DNA of 64,000 nucleotides from Notospermus geniculatus (GCA_002633025.1 NMRB01000562.1:187570-251569), one strand, 5' to 3'; numbered from the stretch's first letter, positions 34,901-46,545 are shown. Numbers and translations are program-made. Notes: generated by a model not told the origin, from the sequence alone.

Positions 34901-37900
34901 GTTTTAACCCATCTTCGGGACATTTTTTGGTCTGCAGTATTTTACGGCGATTTCTCTATTTTCAGAGGAGGGGAAGCAGCTTATCATTGATAACACAGAG
35001 ACGACATTGGTCGCATTACGGCGTGCCATCTACCTGACCATCCAGTCAAGTCTGGACTATGAGGAGTGCGCTCACAAGCTACTGAAACTGGAACTCAAAC
35101 CAGGACAGGAGGTACAGAATATCGCATATTTTGGATTTCGCTAAAATGGGATGTGGTACATCATGGAATTTGGGATCTTCTTGGAAGCATAGAGTTGATA
35201 CATCATATGTACTGGATTCTGGCTGTGGTACATCATGATGGCGGATTGTTACCATGGTTACGGAGAGTTAGTAATATCCCATTAGGCTTAATTTGATGAG
35301 TTTTAATGTTTGAAGGCAGCAAGGTAAATTTCTTTATGATTTATCTCTCAGATTCTTTTAGAAAATTGTGTATATTATGTTCGTTTTCTTGTTCTGTATT
35401 CGTGCTTGTTGTTCCTGTGGGTCAATTCAAGTGCTAAAAGACCGACATGAAATGAAATTTTTAAAAATGCAAGTACAGTGGAACCTCTCTATTAAGGACA
35501 CCTTCGGGACTGATGAATGCTGTCCTTAATTGAGAGGTGTCCTGATTACAGAGGTTGAAATGGAAAAGAAATGGTCAATTTGGGACTGAAATTCAGTGTC
35601 CTGAATGGCGTCCGCCTGGCAGAGGTGTCCGTTAAGGGAGGTTCCACTGTATTGAGTATCGTGTCGTTCATATGACGGGTTCCTGACTCCAGAAACACTC
35701 GATAGACTACTCTATTTAACAGCTTTCGTTGTCTTGGGACACCTCATGACATTCTCTCTTGATGACTGATGCGTGACTTTCGGACCAAGTTCAAAAGACA
35801 TCCCACTGTTTCTACTACCGGTACCATCTGGGAGGCACCCCAACCTCCTGTATCAGTTCGCCTCCTAGTGGCCAGTAGTAGAAACATAGTTTGTCAAGCC
35901 ATGGAACTTCTGACGAGCGGAACCACGTCATCAAGTCAAGGTCAAGGCCATTTTCTCACTCTTCTCGATTTCTATTTTCCAGACTGAGCTCTGCAACATG
36001 ATCCTCGACTGCTGTGCCCAGCAAAGGACTTACGAGAAATTCTTTGGATTATTAGCCCAGGTAAAGATGAATAGCTAGATCTAGAGATCTTTCTTACAAG
36101 TTGTGAGGTTTCTTGAACATTTATCAAGGGCCAATCTAAAGTGGAGGTTGTTTAGTTGAAGCCCTTGTTCGAAGGTTCAGGAAGCCTTAGAACTTGACAG
36201 AGTGATCACCTTTTCACAGTCGTCATCATCATGCTCCGCCGAAAAAGAGCTTCAGATCCCCAAGTGCCATGGCCTGGCTTGGGATATAGCCGTCAGCATT
36301 GGTTTCTGGACTGCCTCACCCAGTTTAACTCATTGGTTGTGAGTGGTCAAAGAATGTGGGGCTGTATTCTTGAATGAATGAATGGTTGTCAGTTCAGAGG
36401 GGAGGCACATTTTTCAATTTTCTACACATCTGGACTCTCAGAATGACATATTTGTTGAAAATGTTGATATGCAAAGTGGGTAAGTATGGAACTCAAGCCT
36501 GGAGGACTGAACGCAATTAAAGGTGTGACATCAAAATTTACCTTTTCTTCTCTCAGCTGAGTTCAAGATTTCACCAAGTCTCCGGATTTAATGTGATTTA
36601 AACAAAAGGGCACCAGAGTCTGTGAGTATCATTCCTAATCTTCCCTCCCTGTACACCTTTCTCTAATACTTCCTTTTCCATCACCATTTCAGAGGTTTTG
36701 CCAAATTGATAGGAAGTACATAGAGCCCTATGAAGCCATGTTCAAGGAACAGTACGACACGATTCATCGTCTGGAGACAAACAAACTTCGAAACGTAGCG
36801 AAATTTTTCGCACATCTTCTTCACACTGATGCAATATCGTGGACTGTAAGTAAAAATCTTGATTTGACTCCTATCAGCAAGGAAAGTTTGATTATGCAGG
36901 GGATTACTTCGGACTTCAGAATAGCAAAGGGGTGTTTGTCCAAGGTCGTTTCAGGACTCTTGAAGGTCATTCAAGGTCATTTACAGGCTCCTGAAGGTCA
37001 TTTAGTGCAGCCAAGGCGGGGTGGAGAATTTAGAGTCCAAGGTTTCCAACGTCGTTGGGGAAGTCCATTGCCGAAAGGTATTCAAGATCTTACTGTATTT
37101 GACATGGTCAGGTTCAAGCTTATGGGGTGGTTGACACTTTAGGAAGGCCTATAACAACCCAAGGTCAGACCATGGAATGGTGGCGTGGAATTTGGGTTGA
37201 GGGTTCAGCACTGCATCCTGATGTTGTGTCATACTAATCACAGTTACTTTTCAGGTCAAACCAGTCATATCTCATGCAAAAATAACGTATCTGTTTCAGC
37301 GAAATTTGTTCATTTCCTGCATTCATTCTCGTTTCCATTTCAGGTGTTAGAGTTTATCAAACTGAATGAAGAGGACACAACCTCATCAAGTCGTATCTTT
37401 ATCAAGATTTTGATCCAGGAACTGGCTGAGTACATGGGGTTACCTAAGCTTAATGGGAGGTTTAAGGATGCGTAAGTTTTTACAGCCATTTATTGAACGA
37501 CTTATTTGTGAGGCAGTCCAGGAAAACCCGTCGGGTGTCACATTTGAGGAAAGTGTTAATGGCCTTGGTGAACGTGTACATTTCAATAGCTGAAATGTAC
37601 TACCTAACAGGTAAACAGTAGCAAATCAATGCACAGGCAATCTGACAGCCCTTGTTGATCATTCAGCGACATCGAACAGGTTTTCCTAGACCGCCTCATA
37701 TTTAATGCCAAAGTTGGATGAGACTACCGTAATAGCTATGGGAGTGTGGAGTTCTGATCTCTCTTAACATTGACACTTTTGGGCGGATTTTCATCTTCCG
37801 TGTTCTATAATTCTTGTTGTTTCCTTTCCAGGACCTTGCTGCCGTACTTCGAGGGAGTCATGCCGAGAGATAATCCAAGGAATACACGATTTGCCATCAA

Positions 37901-40900
37901 TTTCTTCACGACGATTGGTCTTGGAGGTCTGACGTAAGTTAAACTTCATTTATATTCAGTAGCCTATCGTCGAAAACTGATCAACCATTTACACGTGACC
38001 CTCAGTACAAGTGTCCAAAAGTGGCATACTGCCTGCCCTGAATATTATTTGCCAAATCCAGCCAGAGTGTCCTATCGATGCCAGTTTCTGTTCATGTGTC
38101 TCTCCTTACAGGGAAGACCTCCGCGATCATCTAAAGAACAAGAGTAAGGAGGAACGTAGACAGAAGGAGGAGGAAGAGGAGGAGGTAATGAATGGAGGAC
38201 AGAAGGAGGAAGGAGAGCTCAGTACCTCGGCAAAGACTGAATCAGATTCTTCAAGCTCCTCGAGTTCTAGTTCTTCATCAGGTGAGCGTTTTAGTTGATG
38301 CATTCTCAAACGATTCTCCAACTGTGGGATACAATAGTATGATGGTTTAAGGTTCTCTGCTGACAGATAGTGCTACCGGCGCCTATCGGCAGTTAGTTAT
38401 AACGCATTTTCCATTAACTAAACTGCTGATAGGCACCGAAATCACTATCAGACTTTCTGTGTGTTCGGCCCTGATCTATTACCGGTACTGTGAATTTATG
38501 GTAAAGTGACTTGACCTGGATCTCTGTATTTGGTCTAACAAGTGCTGGGCCTGGTTCTTTCCTGTCTGTCAAGGTGAACTTGGTCCAGCAAACACTAGGC
38601 CTTGTTCTCTCCAGTTGGTCAGGGCCGTCTGAGTACTAAGCCTGGTTCTTTCCTCTCAGTCAAGATGAATTTGGTTCACCGAGCCCTAGGCCTCAATTTC
38701 TTCAGTTTGTCAATGTCAACTGAGGGCAAGGCCTGGTTCTCTCCTGTCAATCGAGGTGAACTTGGTCCAGCAAACCCCAGGCCTCACTTTCTCCAGTTTC
38801 CTCTAACATTTGGGTCTTGTGTTGCAGATTCTGAAGCGGAGCCGAAAAGACGAAAGAAAGGCGGGAAGAAAGCAACAGAAAAGAAAAAGAGTAAAGTGGA
38901 AAGAAAGAAGAAAAAAGTAAAGGACAGTTCAGAGTCTGATAGCGATTCGGAGGAGAGTGAGGAGGAGCCGTCGCCGAGGCGTAAGCGTGGTAACCATGGT
39001 AACAAGGATAAGCCTGGTAAACGTCGCCAAGTGGGGAGAGAAAGTCCTGATAAGCGTAAAATAGGGAAGTCACAGAGTCGAGATCATCGTCGAAAGGCTG
39101 GGAGTGAGTCTAGTGCCTCAGATTCTGATCCTGAACCTGTTATGAATTCCGTTGTTAGTAAACCCCGACGTGGTGAGCACGGGAGTGAAGACAGGGGGTC
39201 ATCACATGGTCGGGATGACAGGAGGAGGAGGGAACGAAAGAGTGTGGAAAGGAGTAGTCCTGAACAATCTCGGAATACTGTTCGTAGTACTGTGACTGTT
39301 AAAGTTGGTGTGAGTAGTGAGAAACGTCAGGTGTCCCGTGGCAGTCCAGAAAGATCCAGAAGAAGCGCAGAAAGAAATGATTCTAGGAGGAGTACTGATG
39401 GTCGTCAAGGACAAGAGAATTCAAGTCGAGATAGGAATGGTGATCGTAGCAGGGACAGGCAGTCTAGTTTAGATAGACAGCAGTCCTACGGTAGAGTCAG
39501 TAAGCAGAGGGATGAACAACATAGCCCTGATCGTAGACAATCACGGGGAAGTCCCAAGAGGAGACGTCATTCAAGTAGTCCGAGGAGAGATCGGGGGGCA
39601 CGTAAAAGTCCGACCAGGAATGAGTCCAGGGGTAGTCCGGGGAGACGGCGTAGTGATCAGGTTACTCCAGAGAAGAGTAAGATGAAGAATGTGGTTACGA
39701 GACAGGTGTCCCTCGTCTCCCCTGATTATGATGATCTGGAACAGACACGTTCATCGCAGAGGAAGAAAGATGAGGAGAGGTCACGCAAGGTCAGGTCGTC
39801 GGAAGATGAGGGTGATAGAAGGAGACAGCAGTCGCGGGATGAGAGTAGTCGTGGCCACGGCGGCGAGAGGGAGCGTGATGGACGGCAAGTTGATAGGACA
39901 CGAGGGCGGGAGGATAGAGCGCCACCTAGAGGTGAGGAGAAAAAGAAGCCGCCGTCGCGAAAGCCTGTTGAATCGAGCTCTAGTGACAGTAGCAGTAGCA
40001 GTAGCAGTGAAGAAGAGACGAGGGTGATTCGAGTTTCGAAGATAGAGCCGGCCAAGGAACTCCAGGACGACAGGGGTGTCAATAGAGCACGTGAGAGTGA
40101 TGAACGAAGAGGTGGGAGGAGGGATGACAGCAGGGGGAGAGCTGATGGTAGTGGTCCCAGACGAGGCGAAAGATCAGACTATGGTAGCAGAGAGCGGCAA
40201 AGACGTAGTGAGTCGCCGGAGCAAATGAGACGACGCAGCGATGGGGGAGGGAGGAGAGATGAAAGATCAGCTCGAGAGGTGCCAGTGTCGCAACAGAGGA
40301 TGGAACGTCAGAGGGATGAGCCTCGTGGGGGACGACAAACTGGGAGAATGGAGGTTGAAAGGGAAGGAGAAACAAGGATAGAGAGAGCACAGAGAGAGTC
40401 CAATAGGTCTGCTGATCGTAGAGCTAGTGATACTGTCGCTGGTCGACGGGAGAAATCTCCCATTGAAAGAAGAAAGATCAGAGAGGCATCACCTCGTGAG
40501 GTGAGACGCCGAGATGATGTCCCCAGTCGAAAACAGGGAGGTAGGCAAAGGCAAGATTCAAGCAGTAGTAGTAGCAGTTCAGATGACGAAGGTGGGAAGA
40601 ATCGCAGGCAGGTTGCCAAGCAACAGAGGAGGGCGTCGTCAAGCAGTAGCAGCAGTGATGAGGAAGATCGTCGCCCTGCGCAGAGACGGAGAGCGCCCTC
40701 TAGTAGTAGCAGTAGTAGTTCGAGTAGCAGTAGCGAGGATGATCGACCGGCGAGGCGGCATGACAGCTCCGACTCGGATAGTAGCTCCAGTGAAGAGGAA
40801 GCACCACCTAGGAAGCAGTCACAACGCCGCAGTCCTGGTAATGATATGCGGCAGCCACAGAGACCTGGTAGCAGTCGTGGCAGTGTTGCGAGTAGAGAAA

Positions 40901-43092
40901 GTGGCAGAAATAGAGCACCTGTACGACAAGATGCACCATCACCTGTGGAGAGGAAGAGGAGGGACTCAGGCAGTAGCTCAAGTAGTGAGGAGGAGGTCAG
41001 GAATGTCAGATACTCAAGGGAGAGACCAGACAGAAAGGTGTCGCCACAAGATACACGTACGCCCAATACTGCGTCGAGAGACAGACGAACTACAAGGTCA
41101 CCTGCTGCAAGGGACAGGCAGACACCTAGGTCACCTGTTCCAAGAGAGAGGCAGACACCCAGGTCACCTGTTCCAAGAGAGAGGCAGACACCCAGGTCAC
41201 CTGCTGCAAGAGAGAGGCAGACACCCAGGTCACCTCCACCAAGAGACAGGCAGCCACAAAGATCACCTGCCACAAGGGACAGGCAAACACCCAGGTCACC
41301 TCCCACAAGGGACAGGCAAACACCCAGGTCACCTGCCACAAGGGACAGGCAAACACCCAGGTCACCTCCACTGAGAGACAGGCAGCCACAAAGATCACCT
41401 GCCACAAGGGACAGGCAAACACCCAGGTCATCTGCCACAAGGGACAGGCAAACACCCAGGTCACCTCCACCAAGAGACAGGCAACCACAAATGTCACCTG
41501 CCACAAGGGACAGGCAGACACCCAGGTCTCCTGAACCGAGAGACCGGCAGCCACAAAGGTCATCAGCACAAAGAGACAGGCCAACATCCAAGTCACCTGC
41601 ACCAAGAGATAGGAGAACCCCTCGATCTGTCTCGCCAGGAGATAGAAGACCGGCGAGATCGCCAGTGCCAAGAGATAGGCTCACACCGAGGTCACCAGTA
41701 CAAAGAGAAAGGCAAACCCCTCGGTCACCGTCTCCAAGTCCAAGGGAGAGAGGCACTCCAAGGTCTCCTCCACTGAGGGAAAGGCAGATGTCCAGGGCAA
41801 CTTCACCCAAGCGCATCCCAAGCTCTCCTGTCAGAAAAGAGAAAGAGACACCTAGGCAGTCACCGAGGTCTTCAGCCAAGAGGGAAGGACGTGTCACAAG
41901 ATCACCCCCTGAGCCTCCACAAAGAGCAAGGGTCTCACCAAGATCCCCGATGCCTCCACCAAGGGACAGACGTGGAATGAAGTCGCCACCACCACATGAG
42001 AGCGACAGTCAGAGTGATCGTGAACCTAGGCGTAGGGTCCCAGTCGAACCTCCAGCTAGGAGAAGGGCGGACAGTGAGTCAAGCAGTAGCAGTGAGAGTG
42101 AGGTTGATCAACCTGTTCATGATCGTAAACGTACTCCCCGAGATCACACTAGTTTAGAACGCAAGGGGAGCCAGCCAGCACGTCGCCTAAGTCCACGGGG
42201 AATGGATCGCAACGCTGCTAGAAGTCCTGATCGTAATTCTCAGAGAATGTTGAATAATTCTCACCGATCTCAGTCCAGCGGTGAAAAGGGGCAAATAGTC
42301 GATAAAAGACGTCGGCGTTCGTCTAGTTCTAGTTCAAGTGATAGTTCTAGCGGGGAAGACAAAAAGTATTCAACTAGTAAGAAGCCACCTGCTGCCAACA
42401 GAGCTCAGAAACAAACTATGCAAAACTCTAGCAGTAGTAGCAGCAGCAGTGGTAGTAGCAGTGATAGTAGCAGTAGTTCTGATAGTGAAGTGGAGCAGCC
42501 GAGGAAAACACGTCAGGTTAGTTCTGATAGTGACTCGGACAAAAGGACTCGAAAACGACGCCCGGTTTCTAGCTCTGACGATGATATTCGTCAGCGTAAG
42601 TTGGAGAAGAATCGCGCAAATGCTAAGCTTGAGAGTCGGGATGGTTTATCGAAGGACAATAGGGGGCGTTTTAACAGTGGGGACAATCGAGACAGGGAGA
42701 GTGATGGCTATAGGCGTTATAATGATGGAGGTCAGAGGGTTATTCGGCAGGAGAGTGATCAGGATCTGTCACGGGATCGGAGGGCGAGGGAGGAGCAAAG
42801 ATCTGGGGAATCCCGCAAAGATGGCTCATGGGATAGAAATAATCGCCAGGATCGTAGTCCAGATTTACCGAATAGGAGATATGGAGGCGGTGACGGATAT
42901 CGCCGGGAAAAAGAAGTGGATTATCAAAGATCCCGCGATAGAAATAGTAGGGAGGATTATGGGAAATATCGCGATCGATCGCCAGTGGATCGTTATCGTG
43001 GGAATGATCGCGGAAGGGATTATGATCGGGGCGTGAGGGGGTACAGCGATCGAGATGATGATCGCCGCCGTGAGAGAAACAGAGACCGCTGA
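31934..43092 (+). CDS. CWC22: pre-mRNA-splicing factor CWC22 (nucampholin), giant RS tail, 5'-incomplete
   Basis: Spliceosome protein that binds eIF4A3 and recruits it for exon-junction-complex assembly. Exons: 31934-32293, 32462-32684, 33005-33133, 33218-33457, 33560-33662, 34673-34828, 34966-35111, 35983-36060, 36693-36845, 37344-37471, 37832-37933, 38112-38281, 38828-43092; all phases agree, giving 2083 complete codons after the first split one. [16 protein letters not shown] precedes the MIF4G domain (about residues 120-335), which keeps [12 protein letters not shown], the eIF4A3-contact region. The MA3 domain spans about 405-530 ([15 protein letters not shown] nearby). MGLPKLN and [15 protein letters not shown] follow. 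The last exon alone encodes 1421 residues rich in RS, DR and Ser/Glu runs, against a whole human protein of 908 aa. The first exon (phase-2 donor) is not identified. Confidence 0.95.
33675..34426. repeat. ~750-bp imperfect inverted repeat in CWC22 intron 6
   Basis: Arms of about 340 bp mirror each other. ctgtagtctgga, gggggtaggcgaatcagaat, tttgagaaaatcccgtttca and cccataaatgtat at the left are answered at the right by atacatttatgggg, tgaaacgggattttctcaaa, attctgattcgcctaccccc and tccagactactgggg. The loop is near 34050. It resembles a large foldback element and nearly fills the intron. Confidence 0.85.
35474..35651. mobile_element. mariner-type MITE, copy 2
   Basis: ta-cagtggaacctctct at the left pairs with gggaggttccactg-ta at the right, with flanking TA on both sides. 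The interior gaggtgtcctgattacagag is shared with 2529-2688. It lies in CWC22 intron 8. Confidence 0.75.
38550..38820 (+). repeat. 91-bp tandem repeat, three copies, CWC22 intron 12
   Basis: Units start cctggttctttcctgtc (38550), cctggttctttcctctcag (38641) and cctggttctctcctgtc (38732), so the spacing is 91 bp. Each contains a ggtgaacttggtccagcaaa-like segment. The last copy ends just before the acceptor of the final CWC22 exon. Confidence 0.75.
41089..41760 (+). repeat. 33-bp coding tandem repeat in CWC22 tail ([11 protein letters not shown])
   Basis: About twenty in-frame 33-bp units encode 11-residue repeats of the form [11 protein letters not shown], with variants QPQRSP, PTSKSP and RTPRSV. 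The DNA units (gacaggcaaacacccaggtca) are nearly identical in the middle of the array and degrade towards both ends, the signature of recent unequal exchange. Confidence 0.9.
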
Positions 43093-43099
43093 GGACAGA

Positions 43100-43262
43100 A
43101 CAGTTGAACCTCCTTAAAGGGACACCTCTACCAGGGGGACATCTCTCTATCATGGACACCGAAGTTCTGTTGCAAATTGGTCATGTCTGTTCATTTTGAC
43201 CTCTGTAATCCGGACACCTCTTACTAAGGAGACATATCCTTAATAGAGCAGTTGTACTGTAC
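43100..43262. mobile_element. mariner-type MITE, copy 3 (diverged)
   Basis: cagttgaacctcct at the left pairs with agcagttgtactg at the right. The interior cctctgtaatccggacacct is the inverse of the gaggtgtcctgattacagag core in the other copies. It would form the start of the CWC22 3' UTR. Confidence 0.6.
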
Positions 43263-44872
43263 TTAACGACAGAGGCTTCTTGTTTGTTGCAGAAGGCAAT
43301 GCCGTGCCCATCTCTCCGGGTGTCAAAATTGTATCCTTGATGGGATGCTGGTTGAAATTTCTTGGTCCAAAGAGCAGTTGTTTGGTCCAGTTTGGCCTGC
43401 TGTTAGAAAAAAAGGCAGGTTTTCTGTGGAAATTTTATAGCTAGAGTTTTGAAGATGAGTGTGCTCACTGACTTTACATTAATCTGGGTTTGTTGACAGT
43501 TATAAAAAAATTAAGACATAATTTTATCTGCTAGAAAGCTTATTGCCTTCTTTGTATCATGACTGCATTTATAATGTCCACACCCACAGTCATAGCATTT
43601 AAATACATGTATAGTAAACATAAATTGATGTGCATTGCATGACTTCAGTGAAGCCATTGAATTGAGTGTGGGCACGGATTTTGTTTTTGGCTCCAAGCTG
43701 CTTGAATTCACTGCACATGTCCCTCTACAGTGTAAACATTTTGTAGCTTATTTGTAATTGGAAACTTTCTGTAGGCCTACTTGGAAGTCTTCTGGATCAT
43801 TCAGCTGACTGGTTCCCTGTCCCATTCTTGTGGCCTGAGTAAAGTAGGAGGTTTGGAACCAGTGGCATTCGAGGTCCACCTGTTCGCTGCTTTGTGTATC
43901 ACATGTAGGTTGATTATTTTTATACCCTCTGCATTTGCTGGGCCCCACTCTTGTCACCAAGAGTGTCCTGCATGTTCCCCCCCCCCCCCANCCTGTTTGA
44001 TAAACATTCTGCTCTTGCATGTATTCTGGCAAACTGCCAGATGATGATGTTTAATATCAAGGAACAAATAAAAAATAATCATGGCTGTCAAATTTTCTTC
44101 AATAGTATTTAATCCCAAAATCCTTACAGAGGCAGTCCCCATCTATGTCCAGAATATATGAGAATGTCACGCCAGCTGAGTGGCAGGTTCTATGGAGCTC
44201 TTGTGCCACTTGTCAGCCGCAAGCCTCGTCCCCAAGGTGGCTGCGGAGTGACATACTCTGGGGACGAGGTTGGTCGGTGGTGACTGCATGGCGCTAATAG
44301 GGAGGTTCAGATAACGTTCCGAGTCTGTCGCAGACACCCGAGGATTCTTTTTTTGGGAACTACGTCATCAAATACAACGGGGTTTTCCAAAGCAATGGTG
44401 TTTTCTCATTCAGGAGAACGAACAGAACCCGCCGGGTGGTAAATTTATCTCTGACTTGAAAAATCCGAATTTTAGCACCTCGGAGTCGGAGCGGGGGTGG
44501 TAGTCGGACCAGGTCTTCACGGATCGGTTCGACATAATGTACAACTGACTGTCCGGAGGGGACAGTGTAACGTTTGTCATTGTTTCTGTCACTAGGTGTC
44601 CCCGTATTGTTTGGAAAAGACAGCATTGACACGTGTGTGTCTGTCCCTGTTGGTGAAGTCGCACCTTGCCCAGTCCGTCTCGCGTAGGGAAACACAAGAC
44701 GGGGAACAACTACAAATATTACACCGAACCAACTGCTGGATGGCTTGATGACCGGCGGAATGCAGGGCAAAGAAAATGTGTTCAGCAAACACTTGGTTAT
44801 GGATTAAGTTTATATGTAAAGGCCGATACATGATTATCGACAAATTCTGTCCATTGTGGTGACAAAATGCCT

Positions 44873-44999
44873 GGGGCGACCGCCACGAAACTACGATAGC
44901 ACTAACAGAGAAATTCTGTAATGGCCAGTAAAAGCCATTGCATACCTCTCTGTTAGGCTGGCACTGTTAGTGCTATCGGAGTTTCGTGACGGCCCGCCC
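44873..44999. mobile_element. foldback MITE downstream of the GH5 gene
   Basis: ggggcgaccgccacgaaact and atagcactaacagag at the left pair with ctctgttag, tgttagtgctat and agtttcgtgacggcccgcc at the right. The element stops 16 bp from the GH5 stop codon. Confidence 0.7.
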
Positions 45000-45015
45000 T
45001 GGTGGATGTGGGCCT

Positions 45016-46545
45016 TTATTTCTTGGGTTTGACCACGACGCTGACGGCCACAAGATCTTTCCGTGTCGGAACATTGTCCCGCTTTAGTTTCAGCAAAAGT
45101 CGCGAGGCGGACTGATCAAACGAATAGTTGAGTTCATGAGACGCCAGAACGTTTATCCCCTTCGGATATTTATTCTTTGGGATGAAGATTTCAGTCGGTG
45201 CACGAATCTTGGGGTCTGCTTTGTAGTCAAGACGGAAGATCCGAGACGCCAGGTCGAACTTCATCGCCGTCGGGATGCCGGCTGTTGCGCGCGCATACGG
45301 ACGGATGAACGGTTCGGCTGCTGTCCAGTTGACGGCACCGCTTGGAGTAAAGTAGATCCACAAGTCCCAGTAGGCCCAGGACTGAAGAAATTCGTCCGCC
45401 ATGTCCATGACGAAGTCGCATTCGATGTTCCCTGTTGATTTGTTATGTTTATTTGGCTCACATATCCCGAATTCTGTCATGAAAGAAGCACCGCCAGTCC
45501 TGATGACGTCACTGCGGATATTCTTGAAGACGGACGGTCCAAGGATTCCATCGCAGGCCAAGCGTTCGATGAAATTATACGGTTTAATTCGATCTGATAC
45601 TGTTACGAACCAGCAATAATAATGCCATGATAAGACACTCCTGTTGACGTATGCAGGACCTCCGGGGACGGAATCGAACCCTGTTCCGAATGTTCCTGTC
45701 CCGTTGAACCAAACCCCCCACGTGACTGGCTCGTAGAAGATCAGCGTGGTGTTGTCCACTTTCCGTATGGCGGCGTTCAGACGGTTGTACAACGGCATCA
45801 GGTTGTGTCTCCCGGGGTTCCCCGGCTCCAGCAGAGACGGATGGGAGTAAATATCTCCAGCCCACGGCTCATTAATCAACTCGTATCCTATAACACTGCT
45901 GTAGTCCTTAAAATTAGACGCCACCTTGCGCCAGAATTTAACAAGTGCGTCCCTGGACCCGTTATAGTTGTCATAGAGATGCTGGAAGGATACACTACAG
46001 GCCTGAGTCAGATAGGCCATGGGGCTGAACGGAGCCACGGACTTGAAAGGCCAAGGGAAGGGGTTCGCCACAGGGGGGAAACTTTTGGTTATCCAGATAG
46101 GGATGCCGTCATAGGCGTTGTAAAGTGATGAAAATTCGTCCTGGTGCATGTCCAACAGTGCGTGGAATCCGTATTTATCCAAAAGCTTTACGGTCCGCTT
46201 CAGCAGAGAAATATGACTCTCGTTAAAATGTCCTTTCACTGGTTCGATTCCCGACCACATAGTCCCTAGACGAACGACATTGAAGCCCCAGTCTCGGAAA
46301 ATCTTCAACCGTGTCTCGTTCAAGATTTGGTAATCAAACCATGGCGGTCCTGGCTTGACGGAGTTGAATCCATGGAATAGCCTGACCCGTCCGTACGAAT
46401 CCACAAGCCACCGTCCCCTCACTTGGATCCGGTCCAGGGTTGAGGTGTAGGCCGGTTCGCCCTCTGATTGGCTCCAAACACTCCTGAAACACCCCAGGGC
46501 GCTGGGGAGAAGGCAAAGACACAGTGCTGTTTTCAACCACGCCAT
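45016..46545 (-). CDS. secreted GH5 endoglycoceramidase-like glycosidase, single exon
   Basis: Predicted to hydrolyse the link between oligosaccharide and ceramide in glycosphingolipids, outside the cell or in endosomes. 509 aa from the ATG at 46545, which has a good context (acaaaATGG) and opens a signal peptide, MAWLKTALCLCLLPSALG. The frame stays open 30 codons further upstream, but that start lacks a signal peptide. GH5 features: RLFHGFNSVKPG, VVRLGTMWSGIEP, LLDMHQDEFS, acid/base Glu226 in LINEPWAGD, HYYCW, and nucleophile Glu358 in FMTEFGICE, followed by a C-terminal beta-sandwich-like region. Length and residue spacing agree with endoglycoceramidase II. There are several N-glycosylation sites. 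Unlike its neighbours it has no introns. An AATAAA overlaps the stop codon. Confidence 0.9.
   Translation of the reverse strand: MAWLKTALCLCLLPSALGCFRSVWSQSEGEPAYTSTLDRIQVRGRWLVDSYGRVRLFHGFNSVKPGPPWFDYQILNETRLKIFRDWGFNVVRLGTMWSGIEPVKGHFNESHISLLKRTVKLLDKYGFHALLDMHQDEFSSLYNAYDGIPIWITKSFPPVANPFPWPFKSVAPFSPMAYLTQACSVSFQHLYDNYNGSRDALVKFWRKVASNFKDYSSVIGYELINEPWAGDIYSHPSLLEPGNPGRHNLMPLYNRLNAAIRKVDNTTLIFYEPVTWGVWFNGTGTFGTGFDSVPGGPAYVNRSVLSWHYYCWFVTVSDRIKPYNFIERLACDGILGPSVFKNIRSDVIRTGGASFMTEFGICEPNKHNKSTGNIECDFVMDMADEFLQSWAYWDLWIYFTPSGAVNWTAAEPFIRPYARATAGIPTAMKFDLASRIFRLDYKADPKIRAPTEIFIPKNKYPKGINVLASHELNYSFDQSASRLLLKLKRDNVPTRKDLVAVSVVVKPKK

Larger units (their letters stand above)
43093..45015. other. 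CWC22 3' flank and CWC22-EGCase intergenic region
   Basis: Contains a mariner MITE beginning 8 bp after the stop codon, a candidate CWC22 polyadenylation signal (aaataaaaaat near 44067), a C run with an N at 43991, a short inverted repeat cctcgtcccca/tggggacgagg (about 44224-44271) and a foldback at 44873-44999. Open frames on the minus strand near 44360-44790 match nothing I know. Confidence 0.55.

Noticed and set aside
40308-41897. A 529-codon open frame on the minus strand, rich in Leu/Gly/Asp
   Set aside because: It is the antisense shadow of the CWC22 RS tail; the period-11 pattern is the complement of the coding repeat.
44360-44788. A 142-codon minus-strand frame downstream of the GH5 gene
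   Set aside because: It starts with a non-ATG codon, matches no family I know, and lacks splice or domain features. Left unannotated.
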